64,000 nucleotides of DNA from Chitinophaga rhizophila. Lineage in GTDB: Bacteria; Bacteroidota; Bacteroidia; Chitinophagales; Chitinophagaceae. The translations under genes and the position numbers were made by a program. Shown piece by piece: positions 42,399 to 51,282 of the stretch. The first letter of the stretch is position 1. The number at the start of each line of letters is the position of its first letter. The DNA lies in assembly GCF_019492185.1 (NCBI RefSeq), contig NZ_JAICCF010000006.1:310001-374000 (forward strand). The letters run 5' to 3'. The notes under the pieces are model-generated. The model saw nothing but the letters and a program-made list of their open reading frames with translations, made no database searches and was not told where the DNA came from.

Positions 42399-43051
42399 CG
42401 CCTGGCGATATGTAATTCCTTTCTGACAAGTGGAAAATCGCTGTCGGTGATGTCTGTTTCATAGTAGTATACAGTACCATCTTCCAGTACAATCCTTTTC
42501 TGTAATTCTTCATCACTGATATACTCGCAGGCTGTAGGTATAGTCCAGCTGTTACTGATCCTGTTCCATTTTACACCATCGAAAGACCAGGTACTGACAG
42601 TATAAGTACACGCCTGCATGGATTGCTCGAATATAGAGATCTCGTCTTTCCCGTCATTGTTCAGATCACCTTCATTGATCAGCCGGATATGTCTGCCGGT
42701 AACTACTGGCATTGCCGTAATATCCGCTTGACGGAAGCGTACTATATACTGATACTCCATATCTGAACGGCCGTCTTCTTCTCCACTTGACTCGCGGCCT
42801 TTCTTCGCATAAAACACACCATAGCCGGTATCAATGATAGCGTCTCCATTAAAGTCGCCGGTGATATCTACTGTATCAGGTATCAGCTCCAACCCTGCAG
42901 GCGGAGCGCCTAATATCATCATTTCTGTATCTATACGTGGTCCGCCCATATTACTAACGTGTATTGCACCAGCTTTCTCTTTTGGGGACTCAACAGTGGA
43001 ATTGCATGCTAATAAAAGCAAGAGACCTAAGGCACAAAGGGATGTTTGCAT
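42395..43051 (-). CDS. Lipoprotein with calcium-loop (FG-GAP-like) repeats
   Basis: A 218-residue lipoprotein with lipobox LLAC near residue 16. Two calcium-binding-type loops are visible: 'DFNGDAIIDTGYG' near 66 and 'DLNNDGKDEISIF' near 128, as in FG-GAP/VCBS proteins. Function unknown. It converges with the phosphoesterase gene with a 4-bp overlap and faces the PL9 gene across 700 bp of noncoding DNA. Confidence 0.6.
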   Translation of the reverse strand: MQTSLCALGLLLLLACNSTVESPKEKAGAIHVSNMGGPRIDTEMMILGAPPAGLELIPDTVDITGDFNGDAIIDTGYGVFYAKKGRESSGEEDGRSDMEYQYIVRFRQADITAMPVVTGRHIRLINEGDLNNDGKDEISIFEQSMQACTYTVSTWSFDGVKWNRISNSWTIPTACEYISDEELQKRIVLEDGTVYYYETDITDSDFPLVRKELHIARR

Positions 43052-43752
43052 TTCACATGAATTACAAGACTAAAGTATCACTTTATTTACGAAATACAAG
43101 CCCATACAACACGTTTTCATACCAATCCCGCAATCAGGCCATATTGCCGCGTTTGCAGCCTCCTTTACTATGGATGATCATGCGCATCAGACAGCTACCC
43201 TGCCAGTATTTATCATGGTGATCATAAACTGGCAGTAACAGGTACACAGCGGCTGTCATAAAGACGCTATGTTAAAGCAAAAACCGGCCTATCGAGGTTT
43301 AAGTCAGAACATGCACAACATCGACCTTCAATGAATATAGGAAGTTGGAGCAGGAGTTACAATTGGAGTTGACTGCCTTCCCGCGGGCTGAACTGTAGTC
43401 CGGAACGTGCTTGTGTGCAGCGTGGTATGTTATTGTACCGGTTTCCGGAAAGCGGTATGCACCTTTTAGTGTATCTTAAAATATAGGAGGATCATCATAA
43501 AATAGTATATGCGATACCGTTTGATAAACGCAATCAGTAGCAGTCAGCTGATTTCCGCTCTTTTCTGCTGATGGATTACACGCAGCCATAAAAAGCGCCG
43601 ACGGGGTGCGGAGGGTATACATCACACCTTGACAGTAGCTGTTTTTTGTCCATTTTAGAGTGGGAACGTTTGCGTAAATAATTACGCAGGCTTCTGAGCG
43701 GACAGTATGCAAATCCTGTAATTTCAGGAACAATTAAAACCCACGTCCCGTT
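43052..43752. other. 700-bp intergenic region before the pectate lyase
   Basis: No gene is convincing. A perfect inverted repeat TGCGTAA-ATAA-TTACGCA (43671-43688) lies 65 bp before the pectate lyase start and could be an operator. No TAnnTTTG promoter was found. Confidence 0.4.
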
Positions 43753-46011
43753 ATGAGAACACAACTACTACTGGCACTTGCATGCCTTCTCGGGGAAGGT
43801 ATGTCTTACGCTCAAACTACATTGTACGTTGCTCCAGGAGGTGTTGCCTCCAGCCCTGGTACCAGCATCAGTGCACCTACTACACTCGCTAATGCCTTAG
43901 CCACTATCCCCGCTGGCGGCACTATCTTTCTGAGAGGAGGCAACTACAGTTTTTCAGCTTCTGTCATCATCCCTGCTACTAACAACGGCACGGCATCTGC
44001 CACTAAAAAGGTGTATGCCTATAACACTGAAGTACCTGTAATAGACTTCTCAGCACAGGCTATTGCAGATGCTAACCGCGGTGTAGTACTGGATGGCGAC
44101 TACTGGCATTTCAGAGGTGTTACTATCACCGGTGCAGGAGATAATGGTATGCTGCTGGCTGGCAATAATAACATCATCGAGCGATGTATTTTCAGTAAGA
44201 ATCACGACAGCGGATTACAGCTCAGCCGCTATGTTACGTCCAACACGACTATTGGTTCATGGCCTTCCAATAACCTGATATTAAACTGTGAAGCTTTTGA
44301 CAACCAGGATCCGGATAATGAAGATGCTGATGGATTCGCAGCGAAACTGACCTGCGGCCCCGGTAATATATTCAGGGGTTGTATATCACATCATAACATT
44401 GATGATGGATGGGACTTCTACGCCAAAGACGAAACCGGCCCTATTGGCGTTGTAACACTTGAGAACTGCGTAGCCTATAACAACGGCGCATTAAGCAACG
44501 GCAGCACTTCCGGCAATGGCGATAAGAACGGCTTCAAACTGGGTGGCTCAGGCATTGCGGTGAATCACATTGTACGACGCTGTGTTGCTTTCAATAACGG
44601 AAAACATGGATTTACGGACAATAACAATCCGGGTAATATTGAGTTCAGCAACAACACCAGTTACAATAACGCACAATCCAACTTCAATTTCAGAGAAGGC
44701 AGTACGGCCACTTTCAGGAATAACCTTTCTTTCAATGCCGGTGCCAGTGATAAAAGTAATGGTACGGATGTGAGCAACAGTAATGTATGGTGGAAGAACA
44801 GGGTAAGCACTAATGCCGGCGGACTGGTAGTAAGCAGCGCTGACTTTGTTTCCACTTCACCGTCAGTAGGTAAAAATTCAGATGGTAGTCCGAACCTGGG
44901 CAACTTTCTGGCACTGGCTGCGGGTAGTGACCTGATTAATGCAGGAGTTACTGCTAATGGCATTACATATACAGGATCTGCTCCTGACATCGGCGCGCGT
45001 GAGTCGGGCAGCACCACAAATCCGGGTACTTATTCTTTAAGCGTAACCGCTTCGCCATCTGCCGGCGGTACTGTGAGTGTGAGTCCGGCGGGAAATTCCT
45101 ATACGCCGGGTACTGTTGTAACATTAACAGCGGTACCTGCCAGTGGCTATACTTTCTCTGGATGGAGCGGAGCGGCCAGTGGCACCAGTACCACGACAAC
45201 GCTTACTATGAACTCCAATCTGTCTGTAACGGCAACCTTTACCGGCAGCAATCCGGGTGGCGGCGGTAATACGCTGCATATTGAAGATGCCGCGACGTCA
45301 ACAGGCGGTTACTGTGGAGCAGATGGCAGCAGGCAAAACAGCTATGCCGGTGCTGACGGCGGATACTATATCAACCTGTCCAACTCCGCAGCCAAGGGCG
45401 TGAATTACAGTATTAACGTACCATCAGCAGGCACATACTCGTTTATCTGGAGGTATGCGAATGGCGGTGCAAATGTGACTACCACCGCAAGGCTACTGGT
45501 AAATGGTAATGCTGTAATCTCGAATGTCGCATTCCCTAAAACCAGCTCCTGGACTACCTGGACAACAACCGGCGCAGTGACTGCTACGCTGGCAGCAGGT
45601 ACGAATACCGTTCGTATCGAGACGGCGTCTTCCGGTGAGTTTGCCAATATTGACTGGCTGGAAGTGACGGGGAATAGTCCGGCGGCAGGTACATGCAGCA
45701 GCTCACGTATCGATGGCTTCTCTTACAAACATGAAGCGCCGGGTACGACCGTTGAGCAGCCGGCATCGCGTATTTATCCGAATCCGGTAGTGAACAATGC
45801 GACGATCAGTTTCTATAACAAAAAAGAGACACGTGTAGCGTTGCGCTTATTCGACGCAAGTGGTGCATTGATCAATAATATTTCTCATCAGCTCTATCCT
45901 GCGGGTCAACATCAGGTAAATGTGGATTGCAGCAGGCTGGTGAAGGCTGTTTACTTCCTCCGTGTAGAGCGGGAGGGTGGTAGTGAAACCCTGCGGGTAG
46001 TGAAACAGTAA
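43753..46011 (+). CDS. Secreted PL9 pectate lyase with T9SS sorting domain
   Basis: A 752-residue protein. After the signal peptide ('LGEGMSYAQ') comes a right-handed beta-helix with PL9 motifs: 'DADGFAAKL', 'FRGCISHHNIDDGWDFYAK' (Asp217, Asp218), and 'NGFKLGG' (Lys262), the lysine used as base by Pel9A-type lyases. Then a divergent InlB-like repeat ('SPSAGGTVSVSPAGNSYTPG'), a CBM6/35-type carbohydrate-binding domain (about 500-630) and a C-terminal type IX secretion sorting domain ('IYPNPVVNNATISF'). It degrades pectate outside the cell using calcium. Monocistronic, ended by the terminator at 46050. Confidence 0.88.
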   Translation: MRTQLLLALACLLGEGMSYAQTTLYVAPGGVASSPGTSISAPTTLANALATIPAGGTIFLRGGNYSFSASVIIPATNNGTASATKKVYAYNTEVPVIDFSAQAIADANRGVVLDGDYWHFRGVTITGAGDNGMLLAGNNNIIERCIFSKNHDSGLQLSRYVTSNTTIGSWPSNNLILNCEAFDNQDPDNEDADGFAAKLTCGPGNIFRGCISHHNIDDGWDFYAKDETGPIGVVTLENCVAYNNGALSNGSTSGNGDKNGFKLGGSGIAVNHIVRRCVAFNNGKHGFTDNNNPGNIEFSNNTSYNNAQSNFNFREGSTATFRNNLSFNAGASDKSNGTDVSNSNVWWKNRVSTNAGGLVVSSADFVSTSPSVGKNSDGSPNLGNFLALAAGSDLINAGVTANGITYTGSAPDIGARESGSTTNPGTYSLSVTASPSAGGTVSVSPAGNSYTPGTVVTLTAVPASGYTFSGWSGAASGTSTTTTLTMNSNLSVTATFTGSNPGGGGNTLHIEDAATSTGGYCGADGSRQNSYAGADGGYYINLSNSAAKGVNYSINVPSAGTYSFIWRYANGGANVTTTARLLVNGNAVISNVAFPKTSSWTTWTTTGAVTATLAAGTNTVRIETASSGEFANIDWLEVTGNSPAAGTCSSSRIDGFSYKHEAPGTTVEQPASRIYPNPVVNNATISFYNKKETRVALRLFDASGALINNISHQLYPAGQHQVNVDCSRLVKAVYFLRVEREGGSETLRVVKQ

Positions 46012-46049
46012 ACGCTTTACCGAATAAACATCGGTAGTTCCCTAGCTAA

Positions 46050-46077
46050 AAATCCTGATCTATACAGATCAGGATTT
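46050..46077. terminator. Bidirectional terminator
   Basis: AAATCCTGATCT, loop ATAC, AGATCAGGATTT form a perfect 12-bp stem followed by CTTGTT. It ends the pectate lyase gene. Confidence 0.75.
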
Positions 46078-46236
46078 CTTGTTGTAAGCAGTCACCGCGT
46101 CAATGTTGCAATTGCTTGGAGCTCGCTTGGAGGTCGCTACAAGGTCGCTTGGAGCTTCGGTGTAGTATCCATGTTCGAGATGTGTTTGAAGTATAACCAA
46201 AGCTTGTTCGTCCGGGGTATAATGCAAGTTCATCAT
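46069..46236 (-). CDS. Small hypothetical protein, doubtful
   Basis: A 55-residue frame following the TPR gene on the same strand ('MNLHYTPDEQALVILQTHL'...). Its stop falls inside the hairpin of the terminator at 46050-46077, and its 3' half contains repeated CGCTTGGAG units. It might be a short downstream gene, or chance. Confidence 0.2.
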   Translation of the reverse strand: MMNLHYTPDEQALVILQTHLEHGYYTEAPSDLVATSKRAPSNCNIDAVTAYNKKS

Positions 46237-46299
46237 CGCATCTTCTAATCCGCAAATTCCGTAAGAAGACAGCACTACATACAAAGTACCACGTCCTCC

Positions 46300-47271
46300 T
46301 TACACCGTCCAGTGTTCCTTCCGGATAATCTCTTCCAGCCGCGCCTTATCTTCAGGCAGTTGCGGTTCCAGTCCGAGTTGTTGCATGAGGCTGTAGCTGT
46401 TGATGACTCCTTCTTTAAACCAGGGCATTTCCCGGCTGAGGGTCATGAATTTTGCGAATGCTTTCATGTAATCGCCTTTCTGGACGAGGTAGGTCGCATG
46501 GGCAGAACGGAAATGCGGGTAGTGATAAAACTCGCCCGCGACCTCATCCCAGGCGGTTTCGGGTATGGCAGCTTCGCTTCTGAGCATTGCAACAGCATAT
46601 ACCGGGGAGTGGAGCAGATCGTTATCGAAGCCGACCATTTCCCGGATAGTGAGTGATTTACGGTGGTCGGTGGAGAGTTTTATCTTGAGCACTTCATTAT
46701 ACAGGTCGTGTGCACGTTCCTGTTTGTGGGTGTAGTGCCAGATATCTCCTAACAATATTTTCGCCTTCATATGATTAGGAGCCAGACTTAAGGCCTTTTC
46801 CGCCCTTTCTTCTGCCTCTTTATACCGGGTGAGGATAAAATAGGCCCGGGACACCGCCATGTGAAAATTAGCGTCTGTCAGGTCTGGGCCGGTAGCATAT
46901 TCTGCCGCTACCTTGAGAGCTTGTTCCGGATACCTATCGATGTTGTAACGCTCAATTACCTGCCATAGTTTCATGGACTCCCGGATGGAGTTGTCTAATA
47001 CCTTGTAAATGATCCCTCTTTTGTCCCAAATGGCTTTCACCTGCTTCCATTCTTCAAATGCTTCCGGAAAGGCAAGTGCAAAAGGAATTACCTCGTTGGT
47101 TTCTTCCGATCGTACGCGCATGCTCATTTCTTCTTTGGGCCGGCTGGTATACCGGGAAGCGGCAGCCAGAAATTCTTTGTCAAAAATGTCTACGTCTGTT
47201 AATGCAGCAGCAGTTGTCCCCCGCCTTCTCCTGATGTTTCTAAGGCTAAATAGATTAGCGAAAAAGCCCAT
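46300..47271 (-). CDS. Tetratricopeptide-repeat protein
   Basis: A 323-residue soluble protein with TPR-type helices in the middle ('NFHMAVSRAYFILTRYKEAEERAEKALSLAPNHMKAKILLGDIW' region, about 128-172) and more helical repeats to the end. N-terminal 30 residues are basic. It probably acts as a protein-binding scaffold; no catalytic domain seen. Confidence 0.65.
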   Translation of the reverse strand: MGFFANLFSLRNIRRRRGTTAAALTDVDIFDKEFLAAASRYTSRPKEEMSMRVRSEETNEVIPFALAFPEAFEEWKQVKAIWDKRGIIYKVLDNSIRESMKLWQVIERYNIDRYPEQALKVAAEYATGPDLTDANFHMAVSRAYFILTRYKEAEERAEKALSLAPNHMKAKILLGDIWHYTHKQERAHDLYNEVLKIKLSTDHRKSLTIREMVGFDNDLLHSPVYAVAMLRSEAAIPETAWDEVAGEFYHYPHFRSAHATYLVQKGDYMKAFAKFMTLSREMPWFKEGVINSYSLMQQLGLEPQLPEDKARLEEIIRKEHWTV

Positions 47272-47420
47272 ATCGGTTTTACTATATTGTCCTGCAAGAT
47301 ATACAAATTATATACATATTATTTATAATACCATTTGAATAAATTCCGGACAACAGTCAGCAAATATTTCTAATTTACAGGAAGAAGCGAAGTATTCAGG
47401 ATTTTTATATATCAACCAAA

Positions 47421-49004
47421 ATGTCAATTTCAAGAAGAGCGTTCTTATCCCAGACAGGGAAAGTGGCGGCTGCCTATCCCGCTATGCTGGCTTTGGGGAT
47501 GCTGCAACCCGCTCCCGCACACGCATTTAATCTTACCGGTAACGGGAACGGCAAACGTATTGTCATCCTCGGTGCCGGACTAGCCGGATTAGCCGCCGCT
47601 TACGAACTGACAAAACTCGGCTATCACTGTACCGTACTTGAAGCACGTAACAGGGCAGGAGGCCGTTGCTGGAGCGTACGGAAAGGTACTGTGCATCAGG
47701 AAACGGACATTGCACCACAAACGGCTGCCTTCGACCCGGGAATGTACTTTAACGCAGGCCCCTCCCGTATTCCCCACCATCATGACCTGACCATGCACTA
47801 CTGCCGGGAATTGCAGGTGCCCATCCAGGTATATAACAACATAAACGAAGCCTCCTACTTCTTCAGCGAAGGAAAAGGCCCGTTGTCCAATAAAAAAGTC
47901 AGGGCAAGGGAAATACACAATGACCTCCGCGGATACACCATGGAGCTACTCGCGAAAGCCATCGATCAACAGAAGATCGACACCGGACTGACCAGAGAAG
48001 ATACCCAGAAAATACTGGAATACCTGCGTGCTGAAGGTGGACTGGACATTGATAAGCTATACAAAGCCTCTGACAGAAGAGGCTTCACGGAACATCCCGG
48101 TGCGGGAGATAAACCAGGTAAGATCGGCAGTCCGCACACGCTGGCAGGAATTATCAACTCGGGACTCGCAGATCCGGACTTCTATAACGTAGCCGAATAC
48201 ACGTACGAACTACAGATGACTATGTTCCAGGCTATCGGTGGAATGGACAGCATATCAAAAGCATTTGAACAGCGGATAGGTAAGATGATCCGCTACAACT
48301 GTGAAGTGACAGACATCCTGAATCTGCCGGAAGGCGTAAAAATTATCTACAAAGACAAGAAGGGTACCGGTGAAATACAAGGTGATGCCTGCATCTGCAC
48401 GCTGCCATTACCTGTATTGAGTAACATCCGCCATAACTTCTCCTCCGATGTAAGCCGTGCTATTGACTACGTACCATACATTGTAACCGGCAAGATCGGG
48501 ATGCAATTTAAAAGAAGATTCTGGGAGGAAGATGAACAGATCTTTGGTGGTATCACACATACCAACAATGAACTGACACAAATCTTCTATCCCTCCTACG
48601 ACTACCTCAGCAAAAAAGGGATCCTGCTCGGCTATTACAACTTCCATGAGAAGGCGAAACGTGTGGGTAACCTCACGCATGCGGAACGGGAAAAACTGGC
48701 GCTGGAGAAAGGTAGCCTAATACATCCGCAATACCCTGCAGAGTTTGAAAAGTCCTTCTCCGTAAGCTGGCATAAAACGCCTTACAGTATGGGCGGATGG
48801 GCGCTATATACAGGCGCAACCAGGCAGACCTTTTACAAAAGCCTGTTGCAACCGGATAAACAGGTATACTTTGCCGGCGAACATACGACTTACCTCAATG
48901 CCTGGATGGCCGGTGCATTTGAATCGGCCAGAAGATCGGTAGCAGATATACATGCCCGTATGACAGAACAACGCGTATCGTACCCTACTGCCACTGGCAG
49001 CTGA
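47421..49004 (+). CDS. Tat-exported flavin amine oxidase
   Basis: A 527-residue precursor with a twin-arginine signal (SRRAFL at 4-9, AHA cleavage site near 35). The FAD motif GAGLAG is at residues 51-56, followed by 'EARNRAGGRCWSVRKG', and the C-terminal block is 'YFAGEHTTYLNAWMAGAFESARRS'. This is the L-amino-acid oxidase / monoamine oxidase type; it deaminates an amine or amino acid in the periplasm with release of H2O2. It is the first gene of a three-gene operon with a Tat aminotransferase and a Hint-domain protein (35 and 12 bp gaps). Confidence 0.85.
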   Translation: MSISRRAFLSQTGKVAAAYPAMLALGMLQPAPAHAFNLTGNGNGKRIVILGAGLAGLAAAYELTKLGYHCTVLEARNRAGGRCWSVRKGTVHQETDIAPQTAAFDPGMYFNAGPSRIPHHHDLTMHYCRELQVPIQVYNNINEASYFFSEGKGPLSNKKVRAREIHNDLRGYTMELLAKAIDQQKIDTGLTREDTQKILEYLRAEGGLDIDKLYKASDRRGFTEHPGAGDKPGKIGSPHTLAGIINSGLADPDFYNVAEYTYELQMTMFQAIGGMDSISKAFEQRIGKMIRYNCEVTDILNLPEGVKIIYKDKKGTGEIQGDACICTLPLPVLSNIRHNFSSDVSRAIDYVPYIVTGKIGMQFKRRFWEEDEQIFGGITHTNNELTQIFYPSYDYLSKKGILLGYYNFHEKAKRVGNLTHAEREKLALEKGSLIHPQYPAEFEKSFSVSWHKTPYSMGGWALYTGATRQTFYKSLLQPDKQVYFAGEHTTYLNAWMAGAFESARRSVADIHARMTEQRVSYPTATGS

Positions 49005-49039
49005 CCTATAGACATTTTTTACAACCAAAACGAATTGCT

Positions 49040-50212
49040 ATGAGTACCACCAACTCCATGAACAGACGTAACTGGCTGAAAACTACAGCCCTGTTTACCG
49101 GGGGGCTGACCATGCTTCCTCCGGCACTCAGCAGACTACAGGCGGCTCCTGCTACAGGCAACAGCACTGCTCATGCCACTGACTATGCCGTTTCTCCTAA
49201 GTTGCCTGTAAATCTGAAAGCCCGGCTATTTGCCAACGAAAATCCATTTGGACCATCACCGGCAGCTAAGAAAGCTATTATGGATGCCGTAACCACCAGC
49301 TATCAATACCCCATGCGGATGATACCTGAACTGGAAGCTAAAATATGCGCGCATGAGGGCATTACACCAGATATGCTGATGATCAGTTCGGGCTCTTCTC
49401 CGCTCTTGTTAGGCACTGCTGTCAGCCTATTAGGCAGCGGCGGTAACATAGTAACGGCTGAGACGACTTATGATGATCTGCCTACCCGCTGTGAAAAGGT
49501 CAAAGCACAATGGATCAAAGTACCGCTGACCAAAGATTATACCCACGACCTGGATGCTATGGAGAAGGCCATTACCACAGATACGAAGGTGGTGTACATC
49601 TGTAATCCGAATAACCCCACGGGAACTATCGTTGATGCAGATAAACTCAAAGCTTTCTGCGAAAGGGTATCCCAAAAGGTGACTGTCTTCGTGGATGAAG
49701 CCTATATTGATTATCTGCCTGATGCCGGTGCGGTTACTATGATCCGTGGTGTAAAGCAAGGACAGAACATCATTGTAGCACGTACCTTCTCCAAGGTATA
49801 CGGACTGGCAGGATTACGTATCGGTTACATTGTTGCACCACCAGCAATCATTGCCAGGCTGCAACCTAATACCTCCTGTAGCTGGGCAGCTTTGTCAGCA
49901 CCGGCCATCAGTGGCGCACTAGCCAGTTACCAGGATAAAACATATATACAGGATACAGTGAAGAAGACTATAGAGAGCCGGCAATTCCTATATGACACGC
50001 TGAAAGCAGAAGGATACTCCTATATACCTTCACATGCTAATTTTGTCATGTTTCCACTGAAGATGGATGGGGAGCGCTTTCAGGAAGAAATGATGAAACG
50101 CGGCGTAGGCCTGCGCAACTGGAAAATGAACAACGCACACTGGTGTAGAATCAGTATCGGAAGAATGGATGAGATGCAGGCATTTGCTGCTGCATTCAAA
50201 GAATTATCTTAA
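49040..50212 (+). CDS. Tat-exported HisC-like aminotransferase
   Basis: A 390-residue precursor with a twin-arginine signal (NRRNWL at 8-13). The fold-type I PLP enzyme has 'NENPFGPSP', 'NPNNPTG' near 189-195, Asp219 in 'FVDEAYIDY' and the PLP lysine K252 in 'TFSKVYGLAGLR'. It is closest in motif to histidinol-phosphate aminotransferases, but export through Tat excludes a role in histidine synthesis; the PLP is loaded in the cytoplasm before export. With the amine oxidase upstream it may process an amino-acid-derived compound in the periplasm. Confidence 0.85.
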   Translation: MSTTNSMNRRNWLKTTALFTGGLTMLPPALSRLQAAPATGNSTAHATDYAVSPKLPVNLKARLFANENPFGPSPAAKKAIMDAVTTSYQYPMRMIPELEAKICAHEGITPDMLMISSGSSPLLLGTAVSLLGSGGNIVTAETTYDDLPTRCEKVKAQWIKVPLTKDYTHDLDAMEKAITTDTKVVYICNPNNPTGTIVDADKLKAFCERVSQKVTVFVDEAYIDYLPDAGAVTMIRGVKQGQNIIVARTFSKVYGLAGLRIGYIVAPPAIIARLQPNTSCSWAALSAPAISGALASYQDKTYIQDTVKKTIESRQFLYDTLKAEGYSYIPSHANFVMFPLKMDGERFQEEMMKRGVGLRNWKMNNAHWCRISIGRMDEMQAFAAAFKELS

Positions 50213-50224
50213 TCAAATAACTGT

Positions 50225-51208
50225 ATGAAGAAATATCTGCTGACATTACTCTTTACTGTGGCCATCGTACACCTGATGGCACAGTCACGCCCTATGACAA
50301 TGGCGGAATATACCAAAGCAAAAACGTTTACTGTTAAAGACCTGGACAATGACACTTACGTAAAGTTCAATAATGAGTATGTACTTGACCGCTATGAGAT
50401 GCGCAAGCCATATCTTATTACCGGCGATGACGGACAAAAAAAGCGCATTGATCTGTATCGCCTGGTAGCGAAGGACAGTATGCAGGATATCGCTACCGTG
50501 ATATTCTATACTAATGAAGCTGGCAAGCTCTATACGGCAGTAATGCCCCTGTTCAACAGCAATGCCGACATCTGGAATCAATACTTTGAAGACATTCATG
50601 CCATTGACAAAGTAGAGAAAAACTATGTACTGAAGCTGTCTTATGTGTTATCCAAAGAGTTCAGTTATCAGTTGTATAAGTCTATGCATGCCGGTAAAGA
50701 TGTAAAGGAAGAAGCGGGCACTTATGGTACGGACATTTGTTTTCCGGGAGATCAGCTGGTAAATCTTGCAAACGGTAAGCAGAAAGCATTGCGGGATATC
50801 CGTCCCGGAGATGAGATTATCAGTCCGGATATGGCTACCCAACAGACACATACCATCCGCGTAAAGGAGCTGGTACAGCATACAGCAGAAAATTATGCCA
50901 TTACCAGGCTACTGATAATTCATGCCAAGGAGCAACAGCGCGGAGGCATGCATGAAGTGATACTTTCAGGAAAACTACTACAGGCTACTCCGAATCATCC
51001 TGTGTTGACAGTAGCCGGCAGGAAGCAGATGGGAGCTGTCAGCGAAGGCGACCAGCTGCTTTGTATGGATGCGCACACCAGAGCACTCGTTCAATATACA
51101 GTTGTGAACAAAACCGAATCTGCCGGAGGCAAGCAACCAGTGTACAACATTGTTGCTGAAGGTGGAGACGCGTTTATGATGAACAACATCATGGTATTAC
51201 AGAAGTAA
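50225..51208 (+). CDS. Secreted protein with C-terminal Hint (self-splicing-like) domain
   Basis: A 327-residue precursor with a Sec signal peptide (MAQ at 18-20), an N-terminal domain (21-170) of unknown fold, and a C-terminal Hint domain beginning at Cys172 in 'DICFPGDQLVN'. Block B 'TPNHP' (Thr255, His258) is intact; the end is 'VYNIVAEGGDAFMMNNIMVLQK' (quoted in part), which lacks the terminal His-Asn of inteins. It follows the aminotransferase by 12 bp. It may cut itself before Cys172 in the way Hedgehog proteins do, releasing the N-terminal domain. Confidence 0.7.
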   Translation: MKKYLLTLLFTVAIVHLMAQSRPMTMAEYTKAKTFTVKDLDNDTYVKFNNEYVLDRYEMRKPYLITGDDGQKKRIDLYRLVAKDSMQDIATVIFYTNEAGKLYTAVMPLFNSNADIWNQYFEDIHAIDKVEKNYVLKLSYVLSKEFSYQLYKSMHAGKDVKEEAGTYGTDICFPGDQLVNLANGKQKALRDIRPGDEIISPDMATQQTHTIRVKELVQHTAENYAITRLLIIHAKEQQRGGMHEVILSGKLLQATPNHPVLTVAGRKQMGAVSEGDQLLCMDAHTRALVQYTVVNKTESAGGKQPVYNIVAEGGDAFMMNNIMVLQK

Positions 51209-51228
51209 ACCGTGGTCACAGAAAATGC

Positions 51229-51260
51229 AAAAGGGAAGGGGATTGACGCCCTTCCCTTTC
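51229..51260. terminator. Bidirectional terminator
   Basis: AAAGGGAAGGG (51230-51240), 8-base loop, CCCTTCCCTTT (51249-51259) form a perfect 11-bp stem between the Hint gene and the convergent EF-G gene. Confidence 0.8.
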
Positions 51261-51282
51261 TATTTGTATGAGGTATCCGCGA

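Noticed and set aside
10919..46110. Similar short strings GCGTCAA-NN-TTGC near 10923 and 46098, each beside GCGAC or CGCTTGGAG repeats
   Set aside because: The match is only about 13 bases with two differences and the surroundings do not align, so a shared repeat family cannot be claimed.
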